64,000 nt of DNA from Chitinophaga pinensis (GCA_945876095.1 CAMCMP010000004.1:62001-126000); one strand, 5' to 3'. Counted from the stretch's first letter, positions 26,701-35,823 are shown. Program-made: numbers and translations. Notes: generated from the letters alone by a model not told the origin.

Positions 26701-26856
26701 TACTACTGCAGTTTTGGACCCCTTCGCCTGAATAGAAGCACCTTCTAACAATTTGCCGGTCTCATCGCTTATTTTTCCGGTAATAGTCCTGTTTTGGGCT
26801 AAAACGGAAGAATATGCTAAAACCACGCAGATGAAAATCGAGAGTACTCTTCTCAT
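23797..26856 (-). CDS. SusC/RagA-family TonB-dependent outer-membrane importer
   Basis: The 1019-residue protein has a signal peptide (to about 20), a carboxypeptidase-D-like domain (NRTITGKISDETGKLLEGASIQAKGSKTAVVTKADGSFSI), a TonB-box-like DPLEEVVVTGYQTRKK, a plug (SSIKAAQIENRPNASLDKALQGQAAGVLV..GSGAAINVRIRGQGS-type motif, then DPLYIVDGVQI), and a 22-strand barrel with an aromatic last strand (VGVQVGF). It forms the outer-membrane channel for the SusD-bound ligand, powered by TonB/ExbBD from elsewhere. The start ATGAGAAGA is preceded by a leader with ACCAAAAC. Confidence 0.96.
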   Translation of the reverse strand: MRRVLSIFICVVLAYSSVLAQNRTITGKISDETGKLLEGASIQAKGSKTAVVTKADGSFSIQVGQNTKAIVVSYVGSEKIEIPLNGQSVYTVSLKKKVDPLEEVVVTGYQTRKKRDESGAISSIKAAQIENRPNASLDKALQGQAAGVLVQAANGLPGGAINVRIRGQGSYLAGNDPLYIVDGVQINTRSDGSFTQNNPLAFLNPDDIESIDILKDAASASIYGSNAANGVVIITTKKGKAGQTKFIANAYAGSVQMMKKLEMSNSNEYFRMRSEAYGNANNLPWNNLAVLQTVLNELRVPNAASLNQEQALTIGLTHLPTYDWQDAAFRNGSIQNYELSASGGNDKTTFRIASNYSAQEANITKADFKRAGTRFDIQNKATDRLTLGASINLSTFNQNNPFAVSGSFLGSPAFSASGLIPVNPIYNPNGTYYGVPGQTPANLIGTLNQNIIQVNDLNSGYQRTNQMVGNVNLDYKINNWLTFKTLVGMDYRLTQGKNVRDARTPDGFNFKGNVSVQSNWNTNINTYQTLNFNKTFGSKHRVDGLVGFEYRSENNESISANGQGFPTYQFTSLNNAATPASVGEFFTGFRRNGGFGKINYGFDRKYLIAFTFRRDGSSRFGAGNQYGIFGGVSGAWNIDQENFLKNSKVISSLKLRASYGSTGGDQIGNFDALGLYGGGGIYNGGSGISYSQLANPKLKWERNITTNLGLDFGLFGNRVTGSLEVYNKETRDLLISQPVQTSTGFSSITSNVGRLTNKGIELTLGGDLIKANKPGGFSWNTAFTFAYNENKVQELYGGLKILPGDNSVQVGQPLGVLFTQQFAGVNPATGRPMWYDTLGNLTYQVLAKDRKIIGPQNIPLYQGGLRNSLTYKNFTLDFFFQYEYGRYSSDGQANFMMENIARINVLKEAYDNRWTTPGQITFFPRYHVSGTESKGSGAQSGTRTFFKANYVRLKNVSLNYNLSPSILKKSGLSSVRFYVQGTNLWTASDWFSYDIEFVGTATGIVPQTKNYTVGVQVGF

Positions 26857-27201
26857 AATTACGTTTTTTGTTTTGGTGAATGGTTAATTAACAATTTAAT
26901 AACAACCAAATAATTGGATTGTTTAATTAATAGATTAATTATAAAACGCCAATTCTGAAATAAAATGTTAAAATAATGTTAAAATGGCTTTAATTCTACC
27001 AAAATCAGCATTTTATTTTAGAAAAAAAGGAAAATATTAAGAATCGAGCTAATGGACTCGTTGGAAAATAGCGTATATATAACAGAAATCGGGTGAAAAT
27101 TAGCGATGAGCTAGCGAGAGAATACCCCTCGAAATGTGGTAAGGCCAAAGAACAGTAATGGTGGAGCTTGAAATTTATTTTATAGGATTATAAATAGCGG
27201 A
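26857..27201. other. Upstream region of SusC, no gene
   Basis: 345 bases, very AT-rich near SusC. The part next to SusC holds ACCAAAAC in the leader (26868-26876 on the minus strand) and an imperfect inverted repeat around CCAAATAATTGG (26906-26917). I find no TAnnTTTG element, so the promoter may be sigma-factor specific (for example ECF type), which is inference. Confidence 0.4.
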
Positions 27202-28365
27202 TTATTTTTTTAATTGTTCAAAAATGAACACCCCTTTTTTATTAGCAATAACAATATCAGGTAATTTATTTTTGTTGATGTCTTGTATAACTACATGTAA
27301 GCCTGCTCCAGAATTATCATCAATTAGATGCGGTATCCAAACAGGCTCTTTACCCGGTTTACATTCATACCAATAGATTACTGCTGGATCATGTGCGCCA
27401 GGATCAGTATTGGTATCGTTGTGCGCCCAAAAACGCTTACCTGTTATTAAGTCTGGTTTACCATCTCCATTCATATCTGCCAAAGCCAATCCATGGGTTT
27501 GGGAAAAAGCTTTGCTGATTTCGTGTAATTTCCATGTAACGTTTTTTTGAGCATCTAAAACCTGCTCATGCCACCAAATTCCATAGTGATGAGCCGATGA
27601 ACTGATCACATCATTTTGCCCATCGCCATTCACATCGTAGGCATACATTTGAGAGCAACTTTCTCCAAAGTTTGCTGAATGGAAATCCCAGTTGGGTTGT
27701 TTTTTATCGACAGGCGCTTCCCACCAACCCTCTTTTATAATTACATCTTTTTTGCCATCTCCATTGATATCACCTAAACCAATTCCATGTGAATACCTAT
27801 CTGTACCAGGACTATTGGGTGCACCAATCGGAAAGCGAGTCCAGGTAGTATCCCCTTTTTTTACTGGTGGACTAAGCCAAACTAATTGTTTAGCAGTAAC
27901 ATCGGCACCTAAGATATCTATACGCCCATCTCCATTCATATCAACAAAACTAGCGGACTCATTTCCTACACCTACATCCATAATAGTATGCATTTTCCAA
28001 TACCCTTCTTTATTTTTTGGATTTTCATACCATACAGCTGGCGTGCCAGGGTAACCTATGATTACCTGGTCCATCCATCCATCTTGATCAACATCCATAC
28101 TGTAATTCAAAAAGGAAGTGCTGTATTCTTTTGCTGGGTTATAGGTTTTACCTGGTGCAATTTCGTGTCTATTCCAATTGGGGGCTTCAAACCAGTACAG
28201 TCCTGCTAGCACATCCAACTTGCCATCTCGGTTAACATCTCCAACGGCTACTCCTTCTGAAATAAAATCATTGGTTAGCGTATGTTTTTTAAATTGGACT
28301 TGACTATAACAAAAACTGGTTGCAAGGGTGAGTATAGTTACACAGTAGATGGATATTTTATTCAT
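27202..28365 (-). CDS. Secreted FG-GAP/VCBS-repeat protein
   Basis: The 387-residue protein has a signal peptide (to about residue 20, FCYSQ), then at least six repeats of the form V-x-D-x-N-x-D-G-x-x-D (DVNRDGKLDVL, DVDQDGWMDQV, DMNGDGRIDIL, DINGDGKKDVI, DVNGDGQNDVI, DMNGDGKPDLI, DINKNKLPDIV), which are Ca-binding propeller blades. It should be a periplasmic or surface beta-propeller. It is 11 bases after the large dehydrogenase gene and upstream of SusC, so it probably works with one or both. No enzymatic residues are seen. Confidence 0.88.
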   Translation of the reverse strand: MNKISIYCVTILTLATSFCYSQVQFKKHTLTNDFISEGVAVGDVNRDGKLDVLAGLYWFEAPNWNRHEIAPGKTYNPAKEYSTSFLNYSMDVDQDGWMDQVIIGYPGTPAVWYENPKNKEGYWKMHTIMDVGVGNESASFVDMNGDGRIDILGADVTAKQLVWLSPPVKKGDTTWTRFPIGAPNSPGTDRYSHGIGLGDINGDGKKDVIIKEGWWEAPVDKKQPNWDFHSANFGESCSQMYAYDVNGDGQNDVISSSAHHYGIWWHEQVLDAQKNVTWKLHEISKAFSQTHGLALADMNGDGKPDLITGKRFWAHNDTNTDPGAHDPAVIYWYECKPGKEPVWIPHLIDDNSGAGLHVVIQDINKNKLPDIVIANKKGVFIFEQLKK

Positions 28366-28376
28366 AAGGAACTATA

Positions 28377-31300
28377 TTATTGATGATTAAGCAAATAATT
28401 TATTATGGCATTAAAATCAGTTTGGGAAAGACTGTTTCTAAAATTATCCGGCATGAGTGTAACCTTCGAGGGCATACGTTCTGCTATATCATTTTTAGCA
28501 ATAGAAAACTCTCTTCCGGTAGCATCAGCAAAAATAACAATTGCCCCTTCCTCTCTGCGATACAATCCAGCTAAAACATTTCCATCTTTTAGTTTTACAG
28601 TATAGTTTCTAAATGCTTCAGAAATATTTCGGTTAGGGTCTATTATTTTAGTGGCCAATGCATTAGGCCCCCATTTACTTACACCATCTAAATTAGGTCC
28701 TATATTTCCTCCTTCAGCGCCTATTTTATGACAAGAAGAGCAATTTTGAATATAAATTTTATGCCCCTCTTCTAATGAGGGTAAACTATTATTTTTCGAA
28801 CTAGTATTGTATAAGCCTGTCATCATACTGATGGCCTTGTTACGTTCATTGTTTACCGGTTCCACATTTGCGGTTAACTCATCGTATTGTATTTTTTGCT
28901 TGGATGAAATATTTAACAACATTCTTTCACTCACTTTAGGTTCAATCAATACACGAGAAAATATTTGACCTTGCCTAACCTTGCTGAACACAATGTCTTT
29001 ACCTTCTGAAGAACTTGCCAACGAGGTTGCAATAGCAGATTGCAAAGCTGGCGGAGCATTTTGAACTTCGCTTAATACACGATTTATATTTGTTAAAACT
29101 TTATTGATGCTCAATCCTGAAGATCCTGTAAGATCACCCAATACATTGGCTACTTTAATTTTGAAATCTAAACTAGAAGAAGGGTCTTCAAATAATTTTG
29201 CAGCAAGCTCAGCATTTTGTTCTGGATCAATTTTCAATAAGGTTCTCAATGCTTCAGTCTTGGTATCCTGATCAATATTTAATCCATGTTGTAAAAACAA
29301 TATCACTTTCGGTACAAGCATTTGCACTTTATAATTGGCGGCTATTCCAAGCGCGAATTTTTGTTTTGCTAAAACATCTTGAGATTTTCCAGTACTTCCT
29401 GCTGGATATTTATTTAGTAAACTCTCTGCAATTTGAATCCCCCATTGTTTTAATTCCTGTGTTTCTTTTCCACCTCGTCTTGCTATGCCTTGTTGGATGC
29501 CCTGAAATATTATAAATTCAGTTGCTACATCTGATATTTTCTTTCTCGCATTCATTATCACTGCATCCATTTGATTGGCAGGGATGTATTGTACAATTTG
29601 CTCATAGGTAATTTGCGGATTACCAGGAATCGGGTATTTACTGATATGTTGAGCAAGGAATAGGGCTGATTCAGCAGATGGAACAGCAACCAACACATCG
29701 GCAATATTTGCTGCATCTTGCTGTTTCCAATCTTTTGCTAAAACCTGCTTCATTAAATCGTTATTCAGTAAAAGATCTTTGGTACAAAGCCTAGCAGTAT
29801 AATTAAAGTGAGTATCATAATCAGGAATCTCTGACCGAGATGAAAGGACCGCTTCAAGTGAACGAATGCTTGGATATTTTACCAAGTTCTCTATTGCTGC
29901 TCTTGCTACATGCGGGTCTTTATCTTTAATAGCATTTAGTACGAGCTGGTAATTTTGTTCATTTGGTTTTTGTTCTAAAATTATACGAATGGCATGTAAC
30001 CTAATCAAAGGATCTGAATTGCTTGCAGAGCTTTTAATAATTTTATTTGTTAAAGAATTCAGTCGATGCAAAGCCCATAATGCATGGATATAGGAAGTAG
30101 GAGAAGTTGATTTTTTATTGAGTAATTCCATTAATGGTTTAACAGCTTGCATTCCTATTCTATCAGACAACTGATCGGTCACGGCCATTCTTACAGAAAT
30201 ATTTTTCACATCAAGTGCTGATAGCAATTCGTTGATAGATGCAGTGGTCCAGTCTTTCACCTCATTGTGCTGGCCCTTGTAGGTGATACGCCAAATTCTG
30301 CCACGGATTCTATCGCGATGAGGATCATCAAGAGGTACTTCGTAATGTCCAATGATACTATTATAAAAATCAGCGACATACAATGCACCATCTGGCCCAA
30401 GCTTTACATCTACTGGACGAAACCATGGATCTTTACTTTTTACAAAATCAGTTTCTTTTTTACCCATAGGAGTAGAGCCATTATTAATGTATGAATTTCT
30501 ATATACTCTGCAGGCTACAACATCACCTATGAAAAAACTATTTTGATATTCTTCCGGAAATTGTACATCTCCATAATAGGCTAAGCCAGCAAGTGCAGTG
30601 GCTTCATTTTGAAGACGCTTCATATCAGGTGCAAAACCCATTCTTGTAGGCTTTCCAAAACTAGGGTAGTCGCCATTTTTAATTAGCTGATAGAGCGGAG
30701 AAGTATGGCAATCCGTTGAATATAAATACCCTCTTTCATCAAATGCCAAACCAAAAGGGTTCACTTGTCCATAAGTATTTTGTTCAACACGGCTTCCATC
30801 AATTTTAAACCTAAAGGTGTTTCCAGATACCATTGTAATCGAGTGCCCGTCTGAACCAGCAGTTGTAGAAGTATTGGTAAAACCATGGTCTGCATACACC
30901 CAACCATCATATCCTCTAACAAAGTTGTTGATCATACCATGTGTATCTGCACTTCCAAAGCCGCCTAATAATTTTTTCTCAGTATCTGCTTTACCATCAC
31001 CATTTGAATCGGTAAATTTTGAAATTTTAGGAATACTATAGGCTATTGCTCCATCATTTAAAGGCAGTATGCCAATGGGTATATTCAAAGTATCGTTGAA
31101 ATGTGTAAAACGATCTGCCTTTCCATCATGGTCGGTATCTTCCAAAATAGTTAAACGATCCTTGCCTCGGTTAGGTGAAATGGCAGGAAAAGGATACTCA
31201 AAAGATTGCGTCACCCACATACGTCCTTTAGCATCAAAAGCTATATTAATTGGTTTGCCAATCATTGGCTCAGAAGCATAAAGCTGTATTTCAAAACCAG

Positions 31301-31532
31301 GAGGAAGCTTAAATCCTAATCGCTCTTCTTCAGGAGTGTGCGCTGCGGTAGATCTTATGTTATCATTGAATAAGGCGCCGCTATAAAGGCTATCATCCTC
31401 CGCAGAAGTTGCTAATTTGATTTCAGCTACAGTAGCCGTTTTGTTTTGCTGTTGCAATTTATGAATACTACATCCTATTATTATTAAAACACAGAATCCT
31501 AAAAATATAGGCAAGCTTAAAATCTTATTCAT
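28377..31532 (-). CDS. PVC-type dehydrogenase: sugar-dehydrogenase-like, HEAT and cytochrome c domains
   Basis: The 1051-residue lipoprotein (lipobox IIIGCS at about residue 21) has three parts. The first, about 70-450, is a beta-propeller of the membrane-bound-dehydrogenase type (LPPGFEIQLYASEPMIGKPINIAFDAKGRMWVTQSFEYPFP; KLGPDGALYVADFYNSIIGHYEVP). The middle, about 455-900, is HEAT-like helical repeats. The C-terminal part, about 930-1051, is a c-type haem domain with CSSCHKIG and a late Met. Such proteins are known from Planctomycetes and Bacteroidota; substrate and electron partner are unknown. It leads the operon with the FG-GAP protein. Confidence 0.88.
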   Translation of the reverse strand: MNKILSLPIFLGFCVLIIIGCSIHKLQQQNKTATVAEIKLATSAEDDSLYSGALFNDNIRSTAAHTPEEERLGFKLPPGFEIQLYASEPMIGKPINIAFDAKGRMWVTQSFEYPFPAISPNRGKDRLTILEDTDHDGKADRFTHFNDTLNIPIGILPLNDGAIAYSIPKISKFTDSNGDGKADTEKKLLGGFGSADTHGMINNFVRGYDGWVYADHGFTNTSTTAGSDGHSITMVSGNTFRFKIDGSRVEQNTYGQVNPFGLAFDERGYLYSTDCHTSPLYQLIKNGDYPSFGKPTRMGFAPDMKRLQNEATALAGLAYYGDVQFPEEYQNSFFIGDVVACRVYRNSYINNGSTPMGKKETDFVKSKDPWFRPVDVKLGPDGALYVADFYNSIIGHYEVPLDDPHRDRIRGRIWRITYKGQHNEVKDWTTASINELLSALDVKNISVRMAVTDQLSDRIGMQAVKPLMELLNKKSTSPTSYIHALWALHRLNSLTNKIIKSSASNSDPLIRLHAIRIILEQKPNEQNYQLVLNAIKDKDPHVARAAIENLVKYPSIRSLEAVLSSRSEIPDYDTHFNYTARLCTKDLLLNNDLMKQVLAKDWKQQDAANIADVLVAVPSAESALFLAQHISKYPIPGNPQITYEQIVQYIPANQMDAVIMNARKKISDVATEFIIFQGIQQGIARRGGKETQELKQWGIQIAESLLNKYPAGSTGKSQDVLAKQKFALGIAANYKVQMLVPKVILFLQHGLNIDQDTKTEALRTLLKIDPEQNAELAAKLFEDPSSSLDFKIKVANVLGDLTGSSGLSINKVLTNINRVLSEVQNAPPALQSAIATSLASSSEGKDIVFSKVRQGQIFSRVLIEPKVSERMLLNISSKQKIQYDELTANVEPVNNERNKAISMMTGLYNTSSKNNSLPSLEEGHKIYIQNCSSCHKIGAEGGNIGPNLDGVSKWGPNALATKIIDPNRNISEAFRNYTVKLKDGNVLAGLYRREEGAIVIFADATGREFSIAKNDIAERMPSKVTLMPDNFRNSLSQTDFNAIINYLLNHQ

Positions 31533-31829
31533 GGCTTTTTATATAATTGGTGAATTTCTTTGTAGGCGCCCTTGAAATAAGCCGAATGATGTTTGGTTGC
31601 CATTTACATCTTTACAACATTGCAGACTTTTAAAGTAATCTAATTACAGGAGTTAACCAACCCTGAAATTTCTAGAAGTTTGACGATTCTTTAACAAGCC
31701 AGCAATTACAATCACTGTAGTAAAATAGCAACAAAAATAAAATAGCAAACAAAAACTACTTATAATGGGTATTGGTCAATTTTTATTAATAAAGGGAATT
31801 AGTTAGCAATCCTCAAGATACTTATTAAT

Positions 31830-32969
31830 TTAGTCGATCGCATTTTTTAAATCTTCAATTAAATCGCCAGCGTCTTCTATACCAACACTCAAACGAATTA
31901 GTCCATCAGCCAGGCCATTCTTAATTCTTTCTTCTCTAGGTATACTTGCATGCGTCATACTTGCTGGATGGTTAATTAAAGATTCTACACCTCCTAGACT
32001 CTCAGCCAATGAAAATAACTTGGTAGAAGAAAGCACTTTATTAGCAGCTTCTATGCTTTCATCTTTTAAGGTAAAACTGATCATCCCTCCAAAGTCACGC
32101 ATTTGTTTCTTTGCAATTGGGTAACCAATATTGTCTTCAAAACCTGGCCAGTAAACCTTTTCAACCTTAGGGTGACTACGTAAATAATGAGCAATAGCAG
32201 CTCCATTTTCACAATGCCTTTGCATTCTTACATGCAAAGTTTTTATACCTCTTAATACTAAAAAGCAATCCATTGGTCCAGGTACAGCACCGCAACTTTT
32301 TTGAATAAAATGCAACTGATCTCTTAAAGAACTGTCATTCATAATGAGTGCTCCTTGAATTACATCACTATGTCCTCCTAAATATTTGGTAGCAGAATGC
32401 ATTACTATATCAGCACCTTCATTTAAAGGATTTTGCAAGTAAGGAGAAGCAAAAGTGTTGTCTACACACAACAGGGCACCAGCTTTTTTCGCTACCGATG
32501 CTATTGCAGAAATATCGCTAATATTCATCAATGGGTTGGTAGGAGTTTCTATCCAAATTAATTTTGTATGATTGCTAATTGCAGCTTCCACATTGCTCAC
32601 TTTTGAAGTGTCAATATAGATAAACTTGATACCAAATTTTTCAAATACTTTGGTGAAAAGACGGTAGGTACCTCCATACATATCATTGGCTGCAATCACT
32701 TCATCCCCTGGCGACAATAATTTTATTACTGCGTCGGTTGCAGCTACGCCACTTGAAAAAGCAAGTCCATATTTACCATTTTCAATAATAGCCAATGCAT
32801 CTTCTAATGCTTTTCTGGTGGGGTTTTGGCTTCTAGCATACTCGTATCCTTTGTGCTGACCTGGGGCAGCTTGTACGTAAGTAGAAGTTTGATAAATAGG
32901 CGTCATGATAGCTCCAGTACTTGGATCTGGCTCTGCTCCTGCATGAATTATTTTTGTAGCTAATTTCAT
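31830..32969 (-). CDS. Cystathionine gamma-synthase/beta-lyase-type PLP enzyme
   Basis: The 379-residue enzyme belongs to the Cys/Met metabolism PLP family. Visible are SSGVAATDAVIKLL (cofactor phosphate loop), the Tyr of YEYARSQNPTRKALEDALA, VDNTFASPYLQNPL with the pyridine-Asp, and the Schiff-base lysine in MHSATKYLGGHSDVIQG. The ending GLIRLSVGIEDAGDLIEDL is typical. It converts between cystathionine, homocysteine and cysteine precursors; gamma-synthase, gamma-lyase and beta-lyase cannot be told apart by eye. No partner genes for Met synthesis are adjacent. Confidence 0.92.
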   Translation of the reverse strand: MKLATKIIHAGAEPDPSTGAIMTPIYQTSTYVQAAPGQHKGYEYARSQNPTRKALEDALAIIENGKYGLAFSSGVAATDAVIKLLSPGDEVIAANDMYGGTYRLFTKVFEKFGIKFIYIDTSKVSNVEAAISNHTKLIWIETPTNPLMNISDISAIASVAKKAGALLCVDNTFASPYLQNPLNEGADIVMHSATKYLGGHSDVIQGALIMNDSSLRDQLHFIQKSCGAVPGPMDCFLVLRGIKTLHVRMQRHCENGAAIAHYLRSHPKVEKVYWPGFEDNIGYPIAKKQMRDFGGMISFTLKDESIEAANKVLSSTKLFSLAESLGGVESLINHPASMTHASIPREERIKNGLADGLIRLSVGIEDAGDLIEDLKNAID

Positions 32970-33058
32970 TGGACTTTTTTAAAATAGAAAGCATTTTTTG
33001 AGAGGATGATTCTTTTTTGATTCAAAAAATCAAAATTCAAACTTTATCAACTCAGCCC

Positions 33059-33622
33059 TCAAAAAATAATTGGCAAAGCTACTTTAAAATTATCCCAACT
33101 GATTACTAAATCAGCACCGGTGGCATTCTTTTCAAAAGTCATGGCCAGTGCTTCTAATATTTCAGTTTGTTTTTGTACTTGAACATCAATTCTTACTACA
33201 TCCTTTGCTTGATCATATTTAAATGCGCCCCAGATGTCTGTTTCTTTATTGAGAATCATTGTCCATTTATCTTGAACAGGAATGCAGTAGAGGGTATAAC
33301 GGCCTTTTTTAATTTTTGTATTTCCAATTTTTACGTTTTGAAAAAACTCTATTTCGGTAGCTTCATTAGCACCTAGACGCCAAACTTTTCCGTATTCTAG
33401 TAATTCGCCAAAAATAGTTCTGCCATTTTTTTGAGGCCTGCTGAAAATCACCCTTGCAATTAAAGGTTCAGTCAATTTATTCTGAATTTTTAAATGAGGA
33501 TAAGCATCTGGGTAGTAAACCATATCCATTGGTGATTTGTCGACCTTTGGAAATTTTGTTTGAGCCTGTAGTACAGTACATCCCATTAAAAGGAATAAAA
33601 CGAAGGTTGGTATTTTTTTCAT
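33059..33622 (-). CDS. DUF2911 secreted protein
   Basis: The 187-residue protein has a signal peptide (to about 20, VLQAQ). The mature part has DUF2911 features: VIFSRPQKNGRTIFGELLEYGKVWRLGANEATEIEFFQNV, then KGRYTLYCIPVQDKWTMILN, and WDNFKVALPI at the end. The family is common in Bacteroidota and has no established function. It lies between acpH and the trans-sulfuration gene on the same strand, with gaps of 29 and 89 bases. Confidence 0.9.
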   Translation of the reverse strand: MKKIPTFVLFLLMGCTVLQAQTKFPKVDKSPMDMVYYPDAYPHLKIQNKLTEPLIARVIFSRPQKNGRTIFGELLEYGKVWRLGANEATEIEFFQNVKIGNTKIKKGRYTLYCIPVQDKWTMILNKETDIWGAFKYDQAKDVVRIDVQVQKQTEILEALAMTFEKNATGADLVISWDNFKVALPIIF

Positions 33623-33651
33623 AAAATTTTTTGTTATAAATATAAAACGAA

Positions 33652-34248
33652 TTATTGGTTATTTAGTTGACTTAAATATTGTGATGAAAAATTTTTTAAT
33701 TCTGGGAAGAATAATTGATAACAGTTTTCTAATTCTTGGTAATAGTTATTGAAAATAGAAAATGCAATTGCAGATTCAGATAAATAAACGGCTCTCCTAG
33801 CCAAACCTTCAAAGCTTTTCTCGATTCCTTCCCTAGAACTATAGTGAAAAAGCCAATTTTGTTCCTTCATGTGGGGAAGCATTTTTAAAAATTTTTCTGG
33901 AAGACCTGCTTCATTGTTTTGTAAATTAATATAAGTAGACTGACAAAAGGAATCTAGCTCGCCCTCATTAGAAAATTCTTTTTTGTCATTGGCTAAAAAA
34001 TGATCAAAAACTACATCAACAAATGCTCCTGAATAAAGCCGATAGTCTTTTTTAAAATAGCATTTAGCTTCTTGGGTTGCTGGGTGAAAATCAGTGAAAT
34101 TATCAATTGCCCTGTGCAAAGCTATTCCTTGTTGAATAGGCAAAGAAAAATCAAATTTTTTTCTGCCCTTAACAAAGTCGCTAATCATATTACCGGCTAG
34201 TATCTCTGGCTCATTAAATGAAAGGTAGGCATGGGCTAAATAATTCAT
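33652..34248 (-). CDS. acpH: Acyl-carrier-protein phosphodiesterase (AcpH-like)
   Basis: AcpH removes the 4'-phosphopantetheine arm from ACP. The 198-residue protein has the family start MNYLAHAYLSFNEPEILAGNMISDFVKGRKK and LHRAIDNFTDFHPATQEAKCYF, then RLYSGAFVDVVFDHFLA, a set of conserved His/Asp resembling the HD-type metal site. A predicted -7 TACCTTTG lies about 70 bases upstream (34316-34323). Alternative: an unrelated member of the DUF479 family, with the same fold. Confidence 0.85.
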   Translation of the reverse strand: MNYLAHAYLSFNEPEILAGNMISDFVKGRKKFDFSLPIQQGIALHRAIDNFTDFHPATQEAKCYFKKDYRLYSGAFVDVVFDHFLANDKKEFSNEGELDSFCQSTYINLQNNEAGLPEKFLKMLPHMKEQNWLFHYSSREGIEKSFEGLARRAVYLSESAIAFSIFNNYYQELENCYQLFFPELKNFSSQYLSQLNNQ

Positions 34249-34315
34249 TTTCAGTATCCATATTTCAAATGAAGAGAAGAAGGAGAATAATTTACCTACC
34301 CATTTGTTTGAATAA

Positions 34316-34323
34316 CAAAGGTA
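34316..34323 (-). promoter_or_regulatory. Predicted -7 element of acpH
   Basis: The minus strand reads TACCTTTG, an exact TAnnTTTG match, 68-75 bases before the acpH start. No convincing -33 box. Confidence 0.35.
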
Positions 34324-34382
34324 AGATTATTAATCCTGCTAGCTAAAATGCAGTCGTTATTTTTAATGACTACAGCAAATTA

Positions 34383-35729
34383 TTAACGACCAACTCCAGG
34401 CACAATGGGTAAGCTTTCGTTACCCGCTTCATTAACAGATTGTACTGCAAAAAAATAATTGTCTTTCGAATAAGGTAATCGAATTTCAGTATCAGTTGTA
34501 AATAATTTTTTTTGCCAAAATGGGCTAGTGGTTTCTCTTAATAATATGTAATATCCTTTTGTTTTTCCGACGGCAGGTGCTTGCCAAAATAGATAGGTAG
34601 TATTAGTTAATTTTTTTACATCCATTTTTACAGCTACTGGGCTAGAAGGTGCTTTAGCAAGGTTGGCTAAATTAGAAAGATTCATGCAGGTATTTTTTCT
34701 TAGGTATTCAAAGTCGATAAATTCGGGCAAGTCACCATATTGAATATTATTTTCCATCCTCACATCCTGGTGCTGACGAGTATAATTTTCATTCATTTCT
34801 GTAATTCTAACCGCAGGAAACCCTTGCTGTACAAAAGGTGTGTGATCTCCACCACGAAGAAAACGGTCATTTCGATAAATCATTACAACCTGTAGATTAT
34901 CAACATATCTTTCTCCCACTTCTTTTACATATCGAGCAAGTTGTCGAGATTTACCATCATTCTCTAATCCAAGCGATCTAATTAATGAAGCATTTTTTTC
35001 AGTTTCATAAGCAGGCAATCCCTCACTAAAAACACGAACTTTTGTATTATCAATAATATTAGTTTCGTTGCTATTATTGCTACCCATAATATCATTATTA
35101 AGAACAGCTTCAATATTCCAATTACCTTTTTTTGCTTTTTCACTTAGGTAAGATGCTCCTAGTAATCCTTGTTCCTCACCGCTTACTGCTACGAAAATAA
35201 TAGTAGCAGGAAAATTTCGTGTACTCATTACTCTTGCACATTCTATTACCGCAGATACACCGCTTCCGTCATCATTGGCGCCAGGGGCATTACCTATTCG
35301 ATCCATCACACTGGTCCTCATATTATCAAGATGTCCACTAATAATAAATAGTCGTTTGTCATTTGGATCGGTTCCTTGTAAGGTTGCCATGACGTTCCCT
35401 AATACCAAAACTTTATCTACTCTTTTTCCATCTGGTTGTAATGTAGTGGTATCAATGATTGATGTCAATCTGCCAGAAGACTTTTTAGCCATTTCATTGA
35501 ATTTCCCCAATACCCAATTGCGTGCTGCACCAATTCCATGTTGTGCATCTGTCTGTGTACTCAAGGTATTTCTTGTGCCAAAGGCTACCAATGTTTTTAT
35601 ATAGGATTGCAAAGAGTCTACAGAAATTTCTTTGACCATTTTTTCAATTTCAACATCCCTTTGGATAATAGTTTGAGAATAACCCTGCAGGTATAAAAAA
35701 GATAGACTAATAAAAATGAGCTGTTTCAT
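34383..35729 (-). CDS. M28-family zinc peptidase
   Basis: I prefer the ATG at 35729 (MKQLIFISLSFLYLQGYSQ), where a proper signal peptide begins; the frame could start at 35765. The zinc-peptidase core shows IISGHLDNM, GANDDGSGVSAVIE, VAVSGEEQGLLGASYL, LNNDIMG and the final His in GGDHTPFVQQGFPAVRI, the five ligands of M28 enzymes, and the catalytic Glu. A fibronectin-III-like C-terminal end (about 370-448) follows. It should cleave N-terminal residues in the periplasm or outside. Confidence 0.9.
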   Translation of the reverse strand: MKQLIFISLSFLYLQGYSQTIIQRDVEIEKMVKEISVDSLQSYIKTLVAFGTRNTLSTQTDAQHGIGAARNWVLGKFNEMAKKSSGRLTSIIDTTTLQPDGKRVDKVLVLGNVMATLQGTDPNDKRLFIISGHLDNMRTSVMDRIGNAPGANDDGSGVSAVIECARVMSTRNFPATIIFVAVSGEEQGLLGASYLSEKAKKGNWNIEAVLNNDIMGSNNSNETNIIDNTKVRVFSEGLPAYETEKNASLIRSLGLENDGKSRQLARYVKEVGERYVDNLQVVMIYRNDRFLRGGDHTPFVQQGFPAVRITEMNENYTRQHQDVRMENNIQYGDLPEFIDFEYLRKNTCMNLSNLANLAKAPSSPVAVKMDVKKLTNTTYLFWQAPAVGKTKGYYILLRETTSPFWQKKLFTTDTEIRLPYSKDNYFFAVQSVNEAGNESLPIVPGVGR

Positions 35730-35815
35730 ATGATTCATTGGTGTTTTGTATTTATTGTTTAGCAATAGACTATTAACCTTCCTGCAATTACTGTTTTTTG
35801 ATGCATAAAAAAAAT

Positions 35816-35823
35816 TACTTTTG
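35816..35823 (+). promoter_or_regulatory. Predicted -7 element of the DHS-like gene
   Basis: TACTTTTG matches TAnnTTTG, with TTTG at 35797-35800 upstream, though the 15-base spacing is shorter than usual. The leader to the ATG would be about 70 bases. Confidence 0.35.

Noticed and set aside
32970..33058. SAM riboswitch before the trans-sulfuration gene
   Set aside because: The gap holds only a weak A/T hairpin (TTTTTTGA/TCAAAAAA), probably a terminator for the upstream gene; no aptamer-like paired segments seen.
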